The notes under the pieces: generated by a model
What the model was told of the DNA's origin: nothing
The model's input: only the letters and a program-made list of their open reading frames with translations
The model's database searches: none
Source of the DNA: Thermohalobaculum sp965247385
GTDB taxonomy: Bacteria > Pseudomonadota > Alphaproteobacteria > Rhodobacterales > Rhodobacteraceae
Assembly (NCBI GenBank): GCA_965247385.1
Contig: CBDFHG010000003.1
Location: 62,001-126,000 of the forward strand
Reading direction: 5' to 3'
DNA length: 64,000 nt
Program-made: the position numbers and the translations under genes
In this document: piece by piece, positions 7,807-16,177 of the stretch
Layout of the letters: the number at the start of each line of letters is the position of its first letter
How positions within the stretch are numbered: the stretch's first letter is position 1

Positions 7807-9240
7807 CTGGTCTGATTCCTTGATGTTCTGATTTGACCGGGGGGTTCGCCGATGGCGATGGGACTGCGGAAGGATCGTCAGGGTGACTTGATGGTGGGCT
7901 GGGCGGAGATGCCGCGCTCGCCGGGTCATGTGTTTTACGACCGTCTGCAGTCGGTCCTGATCGAGGGCGACTTCGACGGCTTCGTCGATGCGACCTGCCG
8001 GTGCTATTACGCGGCCAGGACGGGAGCGCCTTCGGTGCCGCCGGGGCGCTATTTCCGCATGCATCTGGTGGGCTACTTCGAGGGCATCGACTCTGAGCGC
8101 GGGCTGGAATGGCGCTGCTCGGATTCGCTGTCGCTGCGGGAGTTTCTGCGGATGGAGAGCCGGGATCGTGTGCCGGACCATTCCTGGCTGTCGAAGACCC
8201 GCACGCGTCTGCCCCACGAGGTGCACGCGGTGGTCTTCGATTGGGTTCTGGCGCTGATCGCCGAGGCGGGTCTGGTGAAGGGCGACCGCATCGGGGTGGA
8301 TGCCTCGACCATGGAGGCCAATGCGGCGCTGCGTAACATCGTGCGGCGCGACACGGGTGAGGGCTACCGGGAGATGCTGGAGCATCTGGCCCAGGAGAGC
8401 GGCATTGAGACGCCCACGGCCGAGGACCTGGCGCGTCTGGACCGCAAGCGCAAGGGCAAGAAGCTCTCGAACCAGGATCGGGTTTGCAGGAGCGACCCCG
8501 AGGCCAGGATCGCCAGGATGAAGGACGCCGCGACCCATCTGGCCTACAAGCCCGAGCACGCGGTGGATCTGGACACCGGCGCGGTGGTGGCGGCCGAGTT
8601 GCACCCAGCCGATGAGGGCGACACCACGACGCTTTCCAGGACCCTGGCGGCGGCCGAGGCAAACCTCGAGGCGGTGGCTGCGGCGCCGACGCCGGAGGGC
8701 CCGGCCGAATGCGTCGCCGACAAGGGCTATTTCTCACGGGCGGTCTTGAAGGCCCTGGACGACAGTCCCTGGAAGACCCGGATCGCCGAGCCCAGGCAGA
8801 AGGGCTTTTCGCGCTGGCGCGGTGACCAGGCGGCGCGCCGGGCGGTCACCAACAACCGCGTGCGGCTCAAGTCCGCGCTCGCCCGCGATGCCTTCAAGCT
8901 GCGCGCCGAGATCGTCGAGCGCTGCTTTGCCCACAGCCTCGATCGCGGCGGCATGCGCGGAACCTGGCTGCGCCGGCGCGAGAATGTGCACAAGCGATAC
9001 CTGCTTCACGTCGCCGGCCACAACCTCTCGTTGCTGATGCGCCAACTCATCGGCGCCGGCACCGCGCGCCAGGCTGTGGCGGGCGGATATGGCGGTATTT
9101 TCGTGCTTGTTGCGCCCGCTGGAGCCGTTCTGGTCGCTCGGATCGTCCTCATCGTCTCGGAGGATGGCGAAACCGCCAGCGCCGCGTTATGTTTCGTCGT
9201 GGGGTGAAACCCGGTCAATGGCGCCTTTTTCAGCGGGCTG
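7805..9240 (+). mobile_element. IS1182-family element, copy 1 (left end missing)
   Basis: The right terminal repeat TCAGCGGGCTG (9230-9240) corresponds to TCAACGGGCTG of copies 2 and 3. Homology on the left begins only at about 7806 (CCTGGTCTGATTCC), so some 35 bp containing the left terminal repeat CAGCCCGTTGA are absent. It is joined on the left to a broken IS1595 gene and on the right to a broken IS256 gene. It carries the only full-length transposase of the three copies. Confidence 0.75.
7852..9207 (+). CDS. IS1182-family DDE transposase (full length)
   Basis: A 451-residue transposase with an N-terminal DUF772-like region (about 25-110) and a catalytic core. Candidate acidic residues are Asp150 in IGVDASTMEAN, Asp290 in CVADKGYFS and Glu377 in RRRENVHKR. 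Length and motifs fit the IS1182 family, and no internal stop or frameshift is seen. ATG 7852 is followed by a second in-frame ATG. Because its own element lacks one end, it may serve chiefly in trans on copies 2 and 3, which have ends but broken genes. This is inference. Confidence 0.8.
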   Translation: MAMGLRKDRQGDLMVGWAEMPRSPGHVFYDRLQSVLIEGDFDGFVDATCRCYYAARTGAPSVPPGRYFRMHLVGYFEGIDSERGLEWRCSDSLSLREFLRMESRDRVPDHSWLSKTRTRLPHEVHAVVFDWVLALIAEAGLVKGDRIGVDASTMEANAALRNIVRRDTGEGYREMLEHLAQESGIETPTAEDLARLDRKRKGKKLSNQDRVCRSDPEARIARMKDAATHLAYKPEHAVDLDTGAVVAAELHPADEGDTTTLSRTLAAAEANLEAVAAAPTPEGPAECVADKGYFSRAVLKALDDSPWKTRIAEPRQKGFSRWRGDQAARRAVTNNRVRLKSALARDAFKLRAEIVERCFAHSLDRGGMRGTWLRRRENVHKRYLLHVAGHNLSLLMRQLIGAGTARQAVAGGYGGIFVLVAPAGAVLVARIVLIVSEDGETASAALCFVVG

Positions 9241-9811
9241 TGAAGGGTGCCGCTGCCAAAGTGCTGGGGGCCACGATCCAGCGCTGCCGGGTGCACTTTA
9301 TGCGCAATGCGCTGGCCTGCGTCGGCAAGAAGGACCGCCCCATTGTCACGGCGGCGTTCAGGACGGCCTTCGATCAGGACACCCTGTAGACTCGAAGGAA
9401 CACTGGGCCAAGCTGGTCGAGGCCTTCCAGCCGCGCCATCCCAAGCTCGCCGAACTGATGCTGCGCGCCGAAGACGACGTGCTGGCCTACAAGACTTTCC
9501 CGCAGGCTCACTGGCGACAAATCCACTCGACCAATCCACTCGACCAATCCTTTGGAACGACTGAACAAAGAGATCAAACGCCGCACCAATGTCGTCGGTA
9601 TTTTCCCCAATGAGCCGAGCATCAGACGTCTCGTTGGTGCGCTGATGCTGGAACAGAATGACGAGTGGGCGGTTACACGCCGTTACATGACACTGGAAAC
9701 CGTCGCCGCCATCTGCGAGGATACCACCATGGACCCGGCGAAAATCGCCGCCCTGTAAACCGGCTCAACACTCAGCCGGAGAACAATTTACACCACTCCG
9801 TGGGGGCACTA
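9241..9811 (+). pseudogene. IS256-family transposase remnant and right end
   Basis: Three frame-shifted pieces give the C-terminal third of an IS256 (mutator-type) transposase: KVLGATIQRCRVHFMRNALA, then the HPKLAELMLRAEDDVLAYKTFP stretch, then ERLNKEIKRRTNVVGIFPNE...MTLETVAAI to the stop at 9758. At least two frameshifts and loss of the first two thirds make it non-functional. The element's right end (TTTACACCACTCCGTGGGGG) follows at 9789-9808. Confidence 0.8.
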
Positions 9812-9955
9812 CCTTTGGAGCACAGCGGAGGTCGCGAACTGCGGTTTGTTGACCCACAGGAGACAAACGGACAGCAAGCCGGTAATGTCAGTTCTCATAG
9901 CTGGAAGAGGCAGTAGGCCCGTACCGATTCAAAAAGCGTTGCGAGGAGAATAACG

Positions 9956-10057
9956 ATGGCGCGACTTACCGAGCAGGAACAGCAGGAGATCATCCGCTTC
10001 ATCGAGGCGGACTTACTATCGTATTGTATGTTGATTCAGCAGCGAGCTGTGGCATGA
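9956..10057 (+). CDS. 33-codon leader ORF, probably the stub of a truncated gene
   Basis: ATG 9956 has a good Shine-Dalgarno (GAGGAG, 9942-9947). The first 18 codons, MARLTEQEQQEIIRFIEA, resemble the N-terminus of a larger protein; I recall such starts in adenine-specific DNA methyltransferases, with low certainty. After codon 18 the reading becomes unlike that family and stops at 10057. The stop overlaps the ATG of the next gene (ATGA at 10054-10057). It may be the remains of the gene into which the cassette was inserted, now providing translation entry for the DGQHR gene. Confidence 0.45.
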   Translation: MARLTEQEQQEIIRFIEADLLSYCMLIQQRAVA

Positions 10058-12405
10058 CCGACCAGTGCCTAGGACCTCTCATCTCAGGCGATGAGATTGC
10101 ATCCGAACTGAGGAGCCGGAAGAACAAGGACGTGTACAAGAAGGTCTCGGGTTTGACGAAGAAGCGCATCGCCGAGAAGGTCAAGCTGGAAGAAGCCGAC
10201 GGCTGGCACTTCGTCAAGAAGCTCGCCAACTCAACACGGATGGGCAAGTCCAAGCCCGCGGACGAGCAGTTTGAAGACGAAGTTTGGAGCATCCTTGCCC
10301 GGATGGGCTTCAAGGAGATGAGCCTGGGTCGCAAATTCAAGATAAACGTTGGCCGAGGGTTAGAGCCACGTCAGATCGACGTCTTTGCAAAAGACGATGA
10401 AACCGTTGTGCTAGTAGAGTGCACTCAGTCAGATACTCCGGGAAAGAAGACGCAACGGATCAGCAGCCTGATTGAAAAACTGTGCGCCATTCGGGGAGAC
10501 ATTCTGAAATCCATTCAAGCTCACTACGGCAACACCACCAAGCTCAAGGTCCGCCCCGTAATTGCCACGCGAAATATCAACTGGGGTGAGGCCGACAAGA
10601 ATAAATGTGATGAAGCTCAAATACTGCTACTCACTGACAGTGAAATTGAATACTATAATCGACTGGTGTCCCTATACAAGACGGCTGCACGATACCAGTT
10701 TTTGGCACATGCCTTTGGCGGCTTCAAAATCGAGGGACTTAGGCAAGTGGTCCATGCTACGAAGGGTACAATGGGGGGGACGCCCTATTACACCTTTCAC
10801 ATAAAGCCGGATGACCTTCTGAAGACTTCCTACATCGGGCACAAGTCAAGCCGCACCGCTGACGACCTCGCTACTTATCAGCGGCTTGTTGTGCCAAAGC
10901 GCCTGAAGGAAATTGCGAAATACATAAACGATGGTGGAAAATTCCCAACCAACATAGTTGTGAACATCAAGACGAAGAAGGGAACCTCTTTGTCTTTCAA
11001 CAGCCTTGGGAAAATCGGCGAGGACGTATACGGTGAGCTCACACTTCCGCCTATTTATGGAAGCGCCTGGGTGATTGACGGGCAGCACAGGCTTTATGGA
11101 TATGCGTACGCGCGCGAACCAGATGCGAATGGTTTCGCCGATGACCGCACAACGCTTCCGGTTCTTGCTTTTGAGAACCTGGGTGCGAAAGAGGAGATGA
11201 AGCTCTTTGCTGATATCAACAGCAAACAAGTCAACGTGAAGCGAGACCTGCTTGAAGAGATTCACGCTGACTTGTTCTGGAAATCGTCTGACCCGGAGCG
11301 AGGCTTCAATGCACTCCTTTCTCGCATTCCCGCGGAACTCAATAGCAGTACCATGTCGCCGCTTCATGAGAGGATGAAGTCCTCGGCCCCGGGCAAGTCG
11401 CGCAAAACTCCGAGCAGGTGCCTGACGCTTACATCGCTTCGGGACGGGCTCGATGACGCGGAATTGGCGGGCTCGCTACACAAAGGCTCGATTCATCACG
11501 GCCCATTCGTGACAGGAGTTGGCAAAGATTATACGGCGAATTTAGAGAAATGCGTTTTTATCCTAAGTTCGTGCTTAAACGTCATTAGAGATACCGCACC
11601 AGACCATTGGAAATTGGGGGATGCCCCTGGCGGATACCTATGCACAAACAACGGTATCCGAGCGACGTTCCTTCTTTTGAAGGCTCTTTGTGACCACATT
11701 GAATCGAAAACCGGAGAGAGCTTCTTTAAGCTGAGCGCAGAAGATGTGAGCGCTAAGCTCACCCCGTACCTGAAAGTTCTCGCAAAGCACTTCGATGGGG
11801 CGAGCACATCGCAGGTTTCTAGAATTCGAACGGGTGTATCGTCTAAATCTGCCGTGGTGATACAAAAATTAGATTTGGCTGAAATCATTTGGGAGCAGAT
11901 CCCGGATTTCTCGCCTCGTGGACTCAAGGAGCACATTGAGGCCCGCGACATGGATGGCACTGAGAGAGCCAGGACAATCATCGACAATATATCGCTCACA
12001 CTGAATAACTTCATGCGTAGGATCCTGAAAGAGAAATATGGGAAGGAGCACAAAGATTGGTGGGCACCCCATATTCCCGTAGAGGTAATGACCAAGGCAA
12101 GCAAGCGTCGTGATGAGGACAAGTGGGCAAACCTAGTAGAAACTTATGTTGACCTTGGGGATTACCGGAAAATTGCCAACGCGAACTGGGAGCTCATGGG
12201 CAGCGTCTTTGCTCTTGGGGACAAGAACGTCGACGACAAGAAGAAGGTCACAAATTGGATTGACAAACTTGTTCGGATCAGGAGGACGACCCACCACCCG
12301 GAAAAAGGTGCTGCCAAAAAAGATGAAGTGCAATTTGTCGATGATGTCTTGAAAAAGGTGCAAGCGCATTTCCCTGAAGAGGACTTATCCCTGAAGAGGA
12401 CTTAA
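10054..12405 (+). CDS. DGQHR-domain protein with nuclease-like N-terminus and HEPN-like C-terminus
   Basis: A 783-residue protein. Residues about 60-200 resemble a restriction-endonuclease-like fold: EDEVWSILARMGF, then Asp109 in RQIDVFAKDDE and Glu122 in VLVECTQ. The usual Lys after the Glu is Thr124, so catalysis is doubtful. The centre carries DGQHR at 342-346 within SAWVIDGQHRLYGYAYA, the signature of the DGQHR family that includes DndB. The C-terminus (about 700-783) has R743-x4-H748 (RRTTHH) after a helical region, as in HEPN-type RNases. ATG 10054 is chosen by the ATGA overlap with the leader; an in-frame TTG lies at 10024. Composition is less GC-rich than neighbours, a sign of transfer. 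Likely role: recognition or effector component of a defence or nucleic-acid modification system (inference). Confidence 0.65.
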   Translation: MTDQCLGPLISGDEIASELRSRKNKDVYKKVSGLTKKRIAEKVKLEEADGWHFVKKLANSTRMGKSKPADEQFEDEVWSILARMGFKEMSLGRKFKINVGRGLEPRQIDVFAKDDETVVLVECTQSDTPGKKTQRISSLIEKLCAIRGDILKSIQAHYGNTTKLKVRPVIATRNINWGEADKNKCDEAQILLLTDSEIEYYNRLVSLYKTAARYQFLAHAFGGFKIEGLRQVVHATKGTMGGTPYYTFHIKPDDLLKTSYIGHKSSRTADDLATYQRLVVPKRLKEIAKYINDGGKFPTNIVVNIKTKKGTSLSFNSLGKIGEDVYGELTLPPIYGSAWVIDGQHRLYGYAYAREPDANGFADDRTTLPVLAFENLGAKEEMKLFADINSKQVNVKRDLLEEIHADLFWKSSDPERGFNALLSRIPAELNSSTMSPLHERMKSSAPGKSRKTPSRCLTLTSLRDGLDDAELAGSLHKGSIHHGPFVTGVGKDYTANLEKCVFILSSCLNVIRDTAPDHWKLGDAPGGYLCTNNGIRATFLLLKALCDHIESKTGESFFKLSAEDVSAKLTPYLKVLAKHFDGASTSQVSRIRTGVSSKSAVVIQKLDLAEIIWEQIPDFSPRGLKEHIEARDMDGTERARTIIDNISLTLNNFMRRILKEKYGKEHKDWWAPHIPVEVMTKASKRRDEDKWANLVETYVDLGDYRKIANANWELMGSVFALGDKNVDDKKKVTNWIDKLVRIRRTTHHPEKGAAKKDEVQFVDDVLKKVQAHFPEEDLSLKRT

Positions 12406-12515
12406 TGGGCGGCTGGCGCTGCTCGTCAGCGTACCCTCCCCTTGAGTCGAAAGTCTGGATCGACAAGGCGCCCGGCGCTAGGTAGAGTGGCCAAGAAGAA
12501 GAATCGAGGCGAAGC

Positions 12516-14144
12516 GTGGCCAAGAAGAACATCCTGCTTGTCGAACCGGGCTATAGGAACAAATACCCGCCGCTTGGGTTGATGAAGATTGCCCAATATC
12601 ATGGCTCGAACGGTAAGAGGGACAATGTTCGCTTTGTGAAGGGCGAAGACGCTTCAGCCTACGAGACGGCCTGGGACCGCGTCTACATCACGACCCTTTT
12701 CTCCTTTGAGTGGGAGCGGACAGCACGCAGTATCGATTACGCGCTTGATTTGGTGGGTGGTCAGGCGCACCGTGTTTTTGTCGGCGGCATTGCCGCATCT
12801 CTGATGCATGAGAAGTACATCGCCGAACCGAAGTGGCGCGGAGTGCGCTTCATCAAGGGACTTCTCGGCGAAGCGCCGGCCATCTCGCTCGGTCTCGACC
12901 CGTTTGAGGAAGAACTCTATGCCGACGATGTGAACGGGAAGCCGATTGAGGATTTGGTGCCCGATTACAGCATTCTGGACCACATCGAGTACGAGTATCC
13001 GGTTTTGGATGCCTATTTCACCTATGCCTCACGCGGGTGCATCAGAAAATGCGCGTTCTGCGGCGTGCCGAAGCTCGAAGGCGGGCAGCGCGATACGAAT
13101 TTGCTGACCGAAGTCGTTGAAGGTGTCAATCGTCTTTACGGCGAGAAGCGCGACCTAATCCTCATGGATAACAATGTGGTCGCTTCGGCAAACTTCAAAG
13201 ACATCATCGCTGAGATCATTGATCTTGGCTTTGAGCGGGGAGCAACACTCAAGCGCGGGCGCTACGAACTTCGGCGCCGGGTGGACTTCAATCAGGGCGT
13301 CGATGCCCGGATTCTTTGCAAGGACCCGATGTACTTGCAGCAGCTTTCGCGCATTGCGTTAAAACCGCTGCGGATTGCCTTCGACCATCTCGGGGTGAAG
13401 AAACCCTACGCGCAAGCGATCCGATTTGCAGCCGAGGCCGGGATTACAGAGCTGTCGAATTATATGCTCTATAACTTCCATGACAGCCCGAGTGATCTAT
13501 TCGAGCGGATGCGCCTTACTGTGAGCCTGAATGAGGAGCTCGGCGTTCGCATCTTCTCATTCCCGATGCGCTATCAGCCGGTCACGCGCCCGGACAGAGG
13601 CCATGTCGGCAAGAACTGGAATACATACTATCTGCGCTCGATGCAGGTCATTCTCCAGGCGACACATGGAATCGTCAGCGGTGCCCCGGAATTCTTCAGG
13701 AAGGCGTATGGCGATACCTATGAGGAGTTTGAAGGCATTCTGTTCCGGCCGCACCATTATATCTTCAACCGGTACTGGTATGAGCAATTTGATGGCCGGG
13801 CGGAGTTTGACTCGTTCCAGGCAGCGATGGGGGCGCTCGCGGCCGATGAGCGCACCGAGCTTCTCGAATATCTGTGTGCGCGCGGCAAGAATGACTATGC
13901 ATGCGACCTGAACCTGCTTGCTGCTGGCAGACTGCGGACCGCCGCGCAGTATTTTGTCCCAATGTCCAAGTCCGATGAGGCGCGGATTTGGGAGGTGCGG
14001 AAGCGCCATCGCGTCGAGGACATCAATGCCTATCTGGTGCCTGAAGATGAGCGCGTCGAAGATGCGGCGCTGACCGATCAGGATGTCCAGCCGGGCAGGA
14101 AGGCAAAACAGCAGCTGAAGCGCGTCACGCAAGTCTATGCGTGA
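12516..14144 (+). CDS. radical SAM protein with B12-binding-like N-terminus
   Basis: A 542-residue protein starting at GTG 12516 (GAGG at 12506-12509). The cluster motif is Cys175-x3-Cys179-x2-Cys182 in SRGCIRKCAFCGVP, binding a [4Fe-4S] cluster for SAM cleavage. The N-terminus (ILLVEPGYRNKYPPLGLMKIA) resembles the B12-binding/Rossmann domain of methylthiotransferase-like radical SAM enzymes, but no DxHxxG cobalamin motif is visible. The C-terminal 150 residues are unassigned. It begins 110 bp after the DGQHR gene and ends 21 bp before the ATPase gene. A 14-bp direct repeat, GTGGCCAAGAAGAA, occurs at 12487 and again at its start. The substrate is unknown; within this cassette a nucleic acid or a partner protein is possible. 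Confidence 0.7.
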   Translation: MAKKNILLVEPGYRNKYPPLGLMKIAQYHGSNGKRDNVRFVKGEDASAYETAWDRVYITTLFSFEWERTARSIDYALDLVGGQAHRVFVGGIAASLMHEKYIAEPKWRGVRFIKGLLGEAPAISLGLDPFEEELYADDVNGKPIEDLVPDYSILDHIEYEYPVLDAYFTYASRGCIRKCAFCGVPKLEGGQRDTNLLTEVVEGVNRLYGEKRDLILMDNNVVASANFKDIIAEIIDLGFERGATLKRGRYELRRRVDFNQGVDARILCKDPMYLQQLSRIALKPLRIAFDHLGVKKPYAQAIRFAAEAGITELSNYMLYNFHDSPSDLFERMRLTVSLNEELGVRIFSFPMRYQPVTRPDRGHVGKNWNTYYLRSMQVILQATHGIVSGAPEFFRKAYGDTYEEFEGILFRPHHYIFNRYWYEQFDGRAEFDSFQAAMGALAADERTELLEYLCARGKNDYACDLNLLAAGRLRTAAQYFVPMSKSDEARIWEVRKRHRVEDINAYLVPEDERVEDAALTDQDVQPGRKAKQQLKRVTQVYA

Positions 14145-14165
14145 ATAAGTGGGGGTATCGAAAGG

Positions 14166-15713
14166 ATGATTGAAGCGAAGATGATTGAAGACGAAGGCCT
14201 TGCCGAGCCCGAGATATTCGTGGGCAAGGACGTTCTGGAGCTCTTGAGCAACTCCATGTACGTCAATCCTCTGTCGATCTTCCGTGAGTATGTGCAGAAC
14301 GCCACCGACGCCATCGATGAGGCCGTGGCATTAGGCCTACTGTCGTCGATTGATAAGGGGGTGATCGAAATCAATCTCGATCATGTCGACCGTCGAGTCG
14401 TGATCCGGGACAATGGCAACGGACTGTCAAACAAGGACTTTTCCAAGCGTATGCTCTCATTTGGGGCGAGCGAAAAGAGAGGCACGGACGCGCGAGGTTT
14501 CCGTGGCGTCGGGCGTCTGTCTGGCCTTGGATATGTCCAGCATCTCGTGTTCCGGGCCAGAGCCAAGGGTGATACCAAGGTTTTTGAAGCCGCTTGGAAT
14601 GGACGTGTTGTTAAGCGGATGCTTGCTTCAAATGATAGCGATATCGACCTTCGAACGATTGTGAGGGAGTCGGTCACGCTGAAGCAACTCGACCCCGACG
14701 ATTTTCCGGCTCACTTCTTCGAGGTTGAACTCGTTAAACCGCGCCGTATTGCCAATGATCTATTGTTGAATGAGCTTGAGATCGGAGCGTTCATCGGACA
14801 GGTCTGTCCCTGCCCATTCTCGCCTGATTTTTCGTTCGGAAACGAGATCACAGCGCTTCTTGCGCCTCACGGACGGGCTGGCGAGTCCTGCATCATCCAC
14901 ATCAATGGCTCTGAGACGCCTGTTCATCGTCCCTACCGCGATGAAGTCGTGTATTCGGATACAAAGAAAGGCGCGCTGCGCAATCTCGAGTCCTTCGAGA
15001 TTGAAAGCATCGAAGGTGACATCGCTGCGGTCGGCTGGCTCATCCACCATGATTATCAGGGGGCGATACCGGTCGCGCAAGGCATTCGAGGTTTGCGCGC
15101 CCGTGTCGGCAATATCCAGATCGGTCACGATCGTCTGTTTCTTGAGATATTTCCCGAAGACCGTTTCTGCTCGTGGGCTATCGGAGAGGTTCACGTTCTC
15201 GATGGGCGGGTGGTCCCAAACGGGCGAAGAGATGAGTTTGAAAGCAATGCCCATTTGGACAACATCATTGCGCATCTGCGTCCTGTCGGCGCCGAGATAG
15301 CGCGGGAGTGCCGTGTCTCTTCCCAGAAACGCACCCGCCTAAAGACCTTCGAACTCGGGGCTGACAAGGTCTATGAGAAGCTTGACGTGATCAAGCAAGG
15401 CGCTGTTTCCGAGCGTTACGCCAAATTCACCAAAGCTGAGATCGGCACGCTACTTGCCGAGATGAGAAAGGCGGTAGATTTCGAGTTGTTCGAGGATGAG
15501 GACCGCGGCGCTCTCAGGGGGCGCCTTGCTTTGATCGAAAAGGCTGTCGATTCGCACACAACGAAGGCTGACGGCAGCATCCTCCAAAGCCTTCCTGCGC
15601 GCAAAGGGACGACTTACAAAGAAGTCTTTGAACTGATCTACGATTGTTCAGTGAATCAGGTGGCCGCGAAGAGCCTGATAGACCGTATGTTAGATCGGCT
15701 ATCGCTGCCTTAA
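14166..15713 (+). CDS. Hsp90/GHKL-type ATPase
   Basis: A 515-residue protein with a Bergerat ATP-binding fold at the N-terminus. The N-box is REYVQNATDAID (Glu41, Asn45, Asp48), the G1 box DNGNG is at 82-86, and the G2 box GFRGVGRLSGLG is at 111-121. The rest resembles the middle and C-terminal regions of the prokaryotic Hsp90-like proteins seen in mobile and defence loci; there is no histidine-kinase domain. ATG 14166 is used; a second ATG at 14181 is possible. It is the last gene of the cassette, 21 bp after the radical SAM gene, and its stop codon abuts the IS remnant at 15711. Confidence 0.75.
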   Translation: MIEAKMIEDEGLAEPEIFVGKDVLELLSNSMYVNPLSIFREYVQNATDAIDEAVALGLLSSIDKGVIEINLDHVDRRVVIRDNGNGLSNKDFSKRMLSFGASEKRGTDARGFRGVGRLSGLGYVQHLVFRARAKGDTKVFEAAWNGRVVKRMLASNDSDIDLRTIVRESVTLKQLDPDDFPAHFFEVELVKPRRIANDLLLNELEIGAFIGQVCPCPFSPDFSFGNEITALLAPHGRAGESCIIHINGSETPVHRPYRDEVVYSDTKKGALRNLESFEIESIEGDIAAVGWLIHHDYQGAIPVAQGIRGLRARVGNIQIGHDRLFLEIFPEDRFCSWAIGEVHVLDGRVVPNGRRDEFESNAHLDNIIAHLRPVGAEIARECRVSSQKRTRLKTFELGADKVYEKLDVIKQGAVSERYAKFTKAEIGTLLAEMRKAVDFELFEDEDRGALRGRLALIEKAVDSHTTKADGSILQSLPARKGTTYKEVFELIYDCSVNQVAAKSLIDRMLDRLSLP

Positions 15714-16175
15714 TACCAACGGCCTTCTCAATTGACTCCTGCTCTTCGACGTTGGAAGTGGATTTGATCCCATCTCCGAGCCGGGCTGCGATCAAGTAGA
15801 TCATGGTGATGAAGGTCTCGGTGTTGCGGTAGCCTCTGGCTCTTGCCCTGGCGGCCTGAAACAGTCCGTTCATTGCTTCCATGCGGGGCTTCCATGCGGG
15901 CGTTGCTGTGGATTGACGTTCAACGTTCGAGAATGCGCCTGGGATGTTTTTTGACCGTCTCCAGCGCCTTGCGGACGGCTTCGAGCAGCGGAGCGTCTCC
16001 GGTCTGTTCGTGTCGAGACGCTGTTCGACCAGCCGCCATGGTGGCGTAACCCCGAGGCCAAGAGCCAATACATCCTGAGCATCCATCGCCTGCCCCCTCC
16101 GTTGTTGTCTATGATGACAGAGGGTAGCTGATTACGCCCTAAGTGACACCCTGAATTACAGGTTAAACGTCTAGG
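15711..16175 (-). mobile_element. internally deleted ISL3-like remnant, copy B
   Basis: The minus strand reads MDAQDVLALGLGVTPPWRLVEQ at one end and MEAMNGLFQAARARARGYRN followed by TETFITMIYLIAARLG at the other, with the catalytic middle deleted as in copy A. A short duplication of GCGGGCTTCCAT... is present near 15885. The outer end at 15711 (TAATACCAACGGCC) is homologous to the MITE-like element at 7189-7326 and resembles the IS630 end at 17333. It touches the stop codon of the Hsp90-like gene, so it defines the right edge of the cassette. Confidence 0.6.
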
Positions 16176-16177
16176 AT

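Noticed and set aside
10054..15713. Cassette considered as a Dnd phosphorothioation or Dpd deazapurine system
   Set aside because: Only the DGQHR domain is shared; the defining enzymes (DndA/C/D/E, or the TGT-like DpdA and helicases) are absent.
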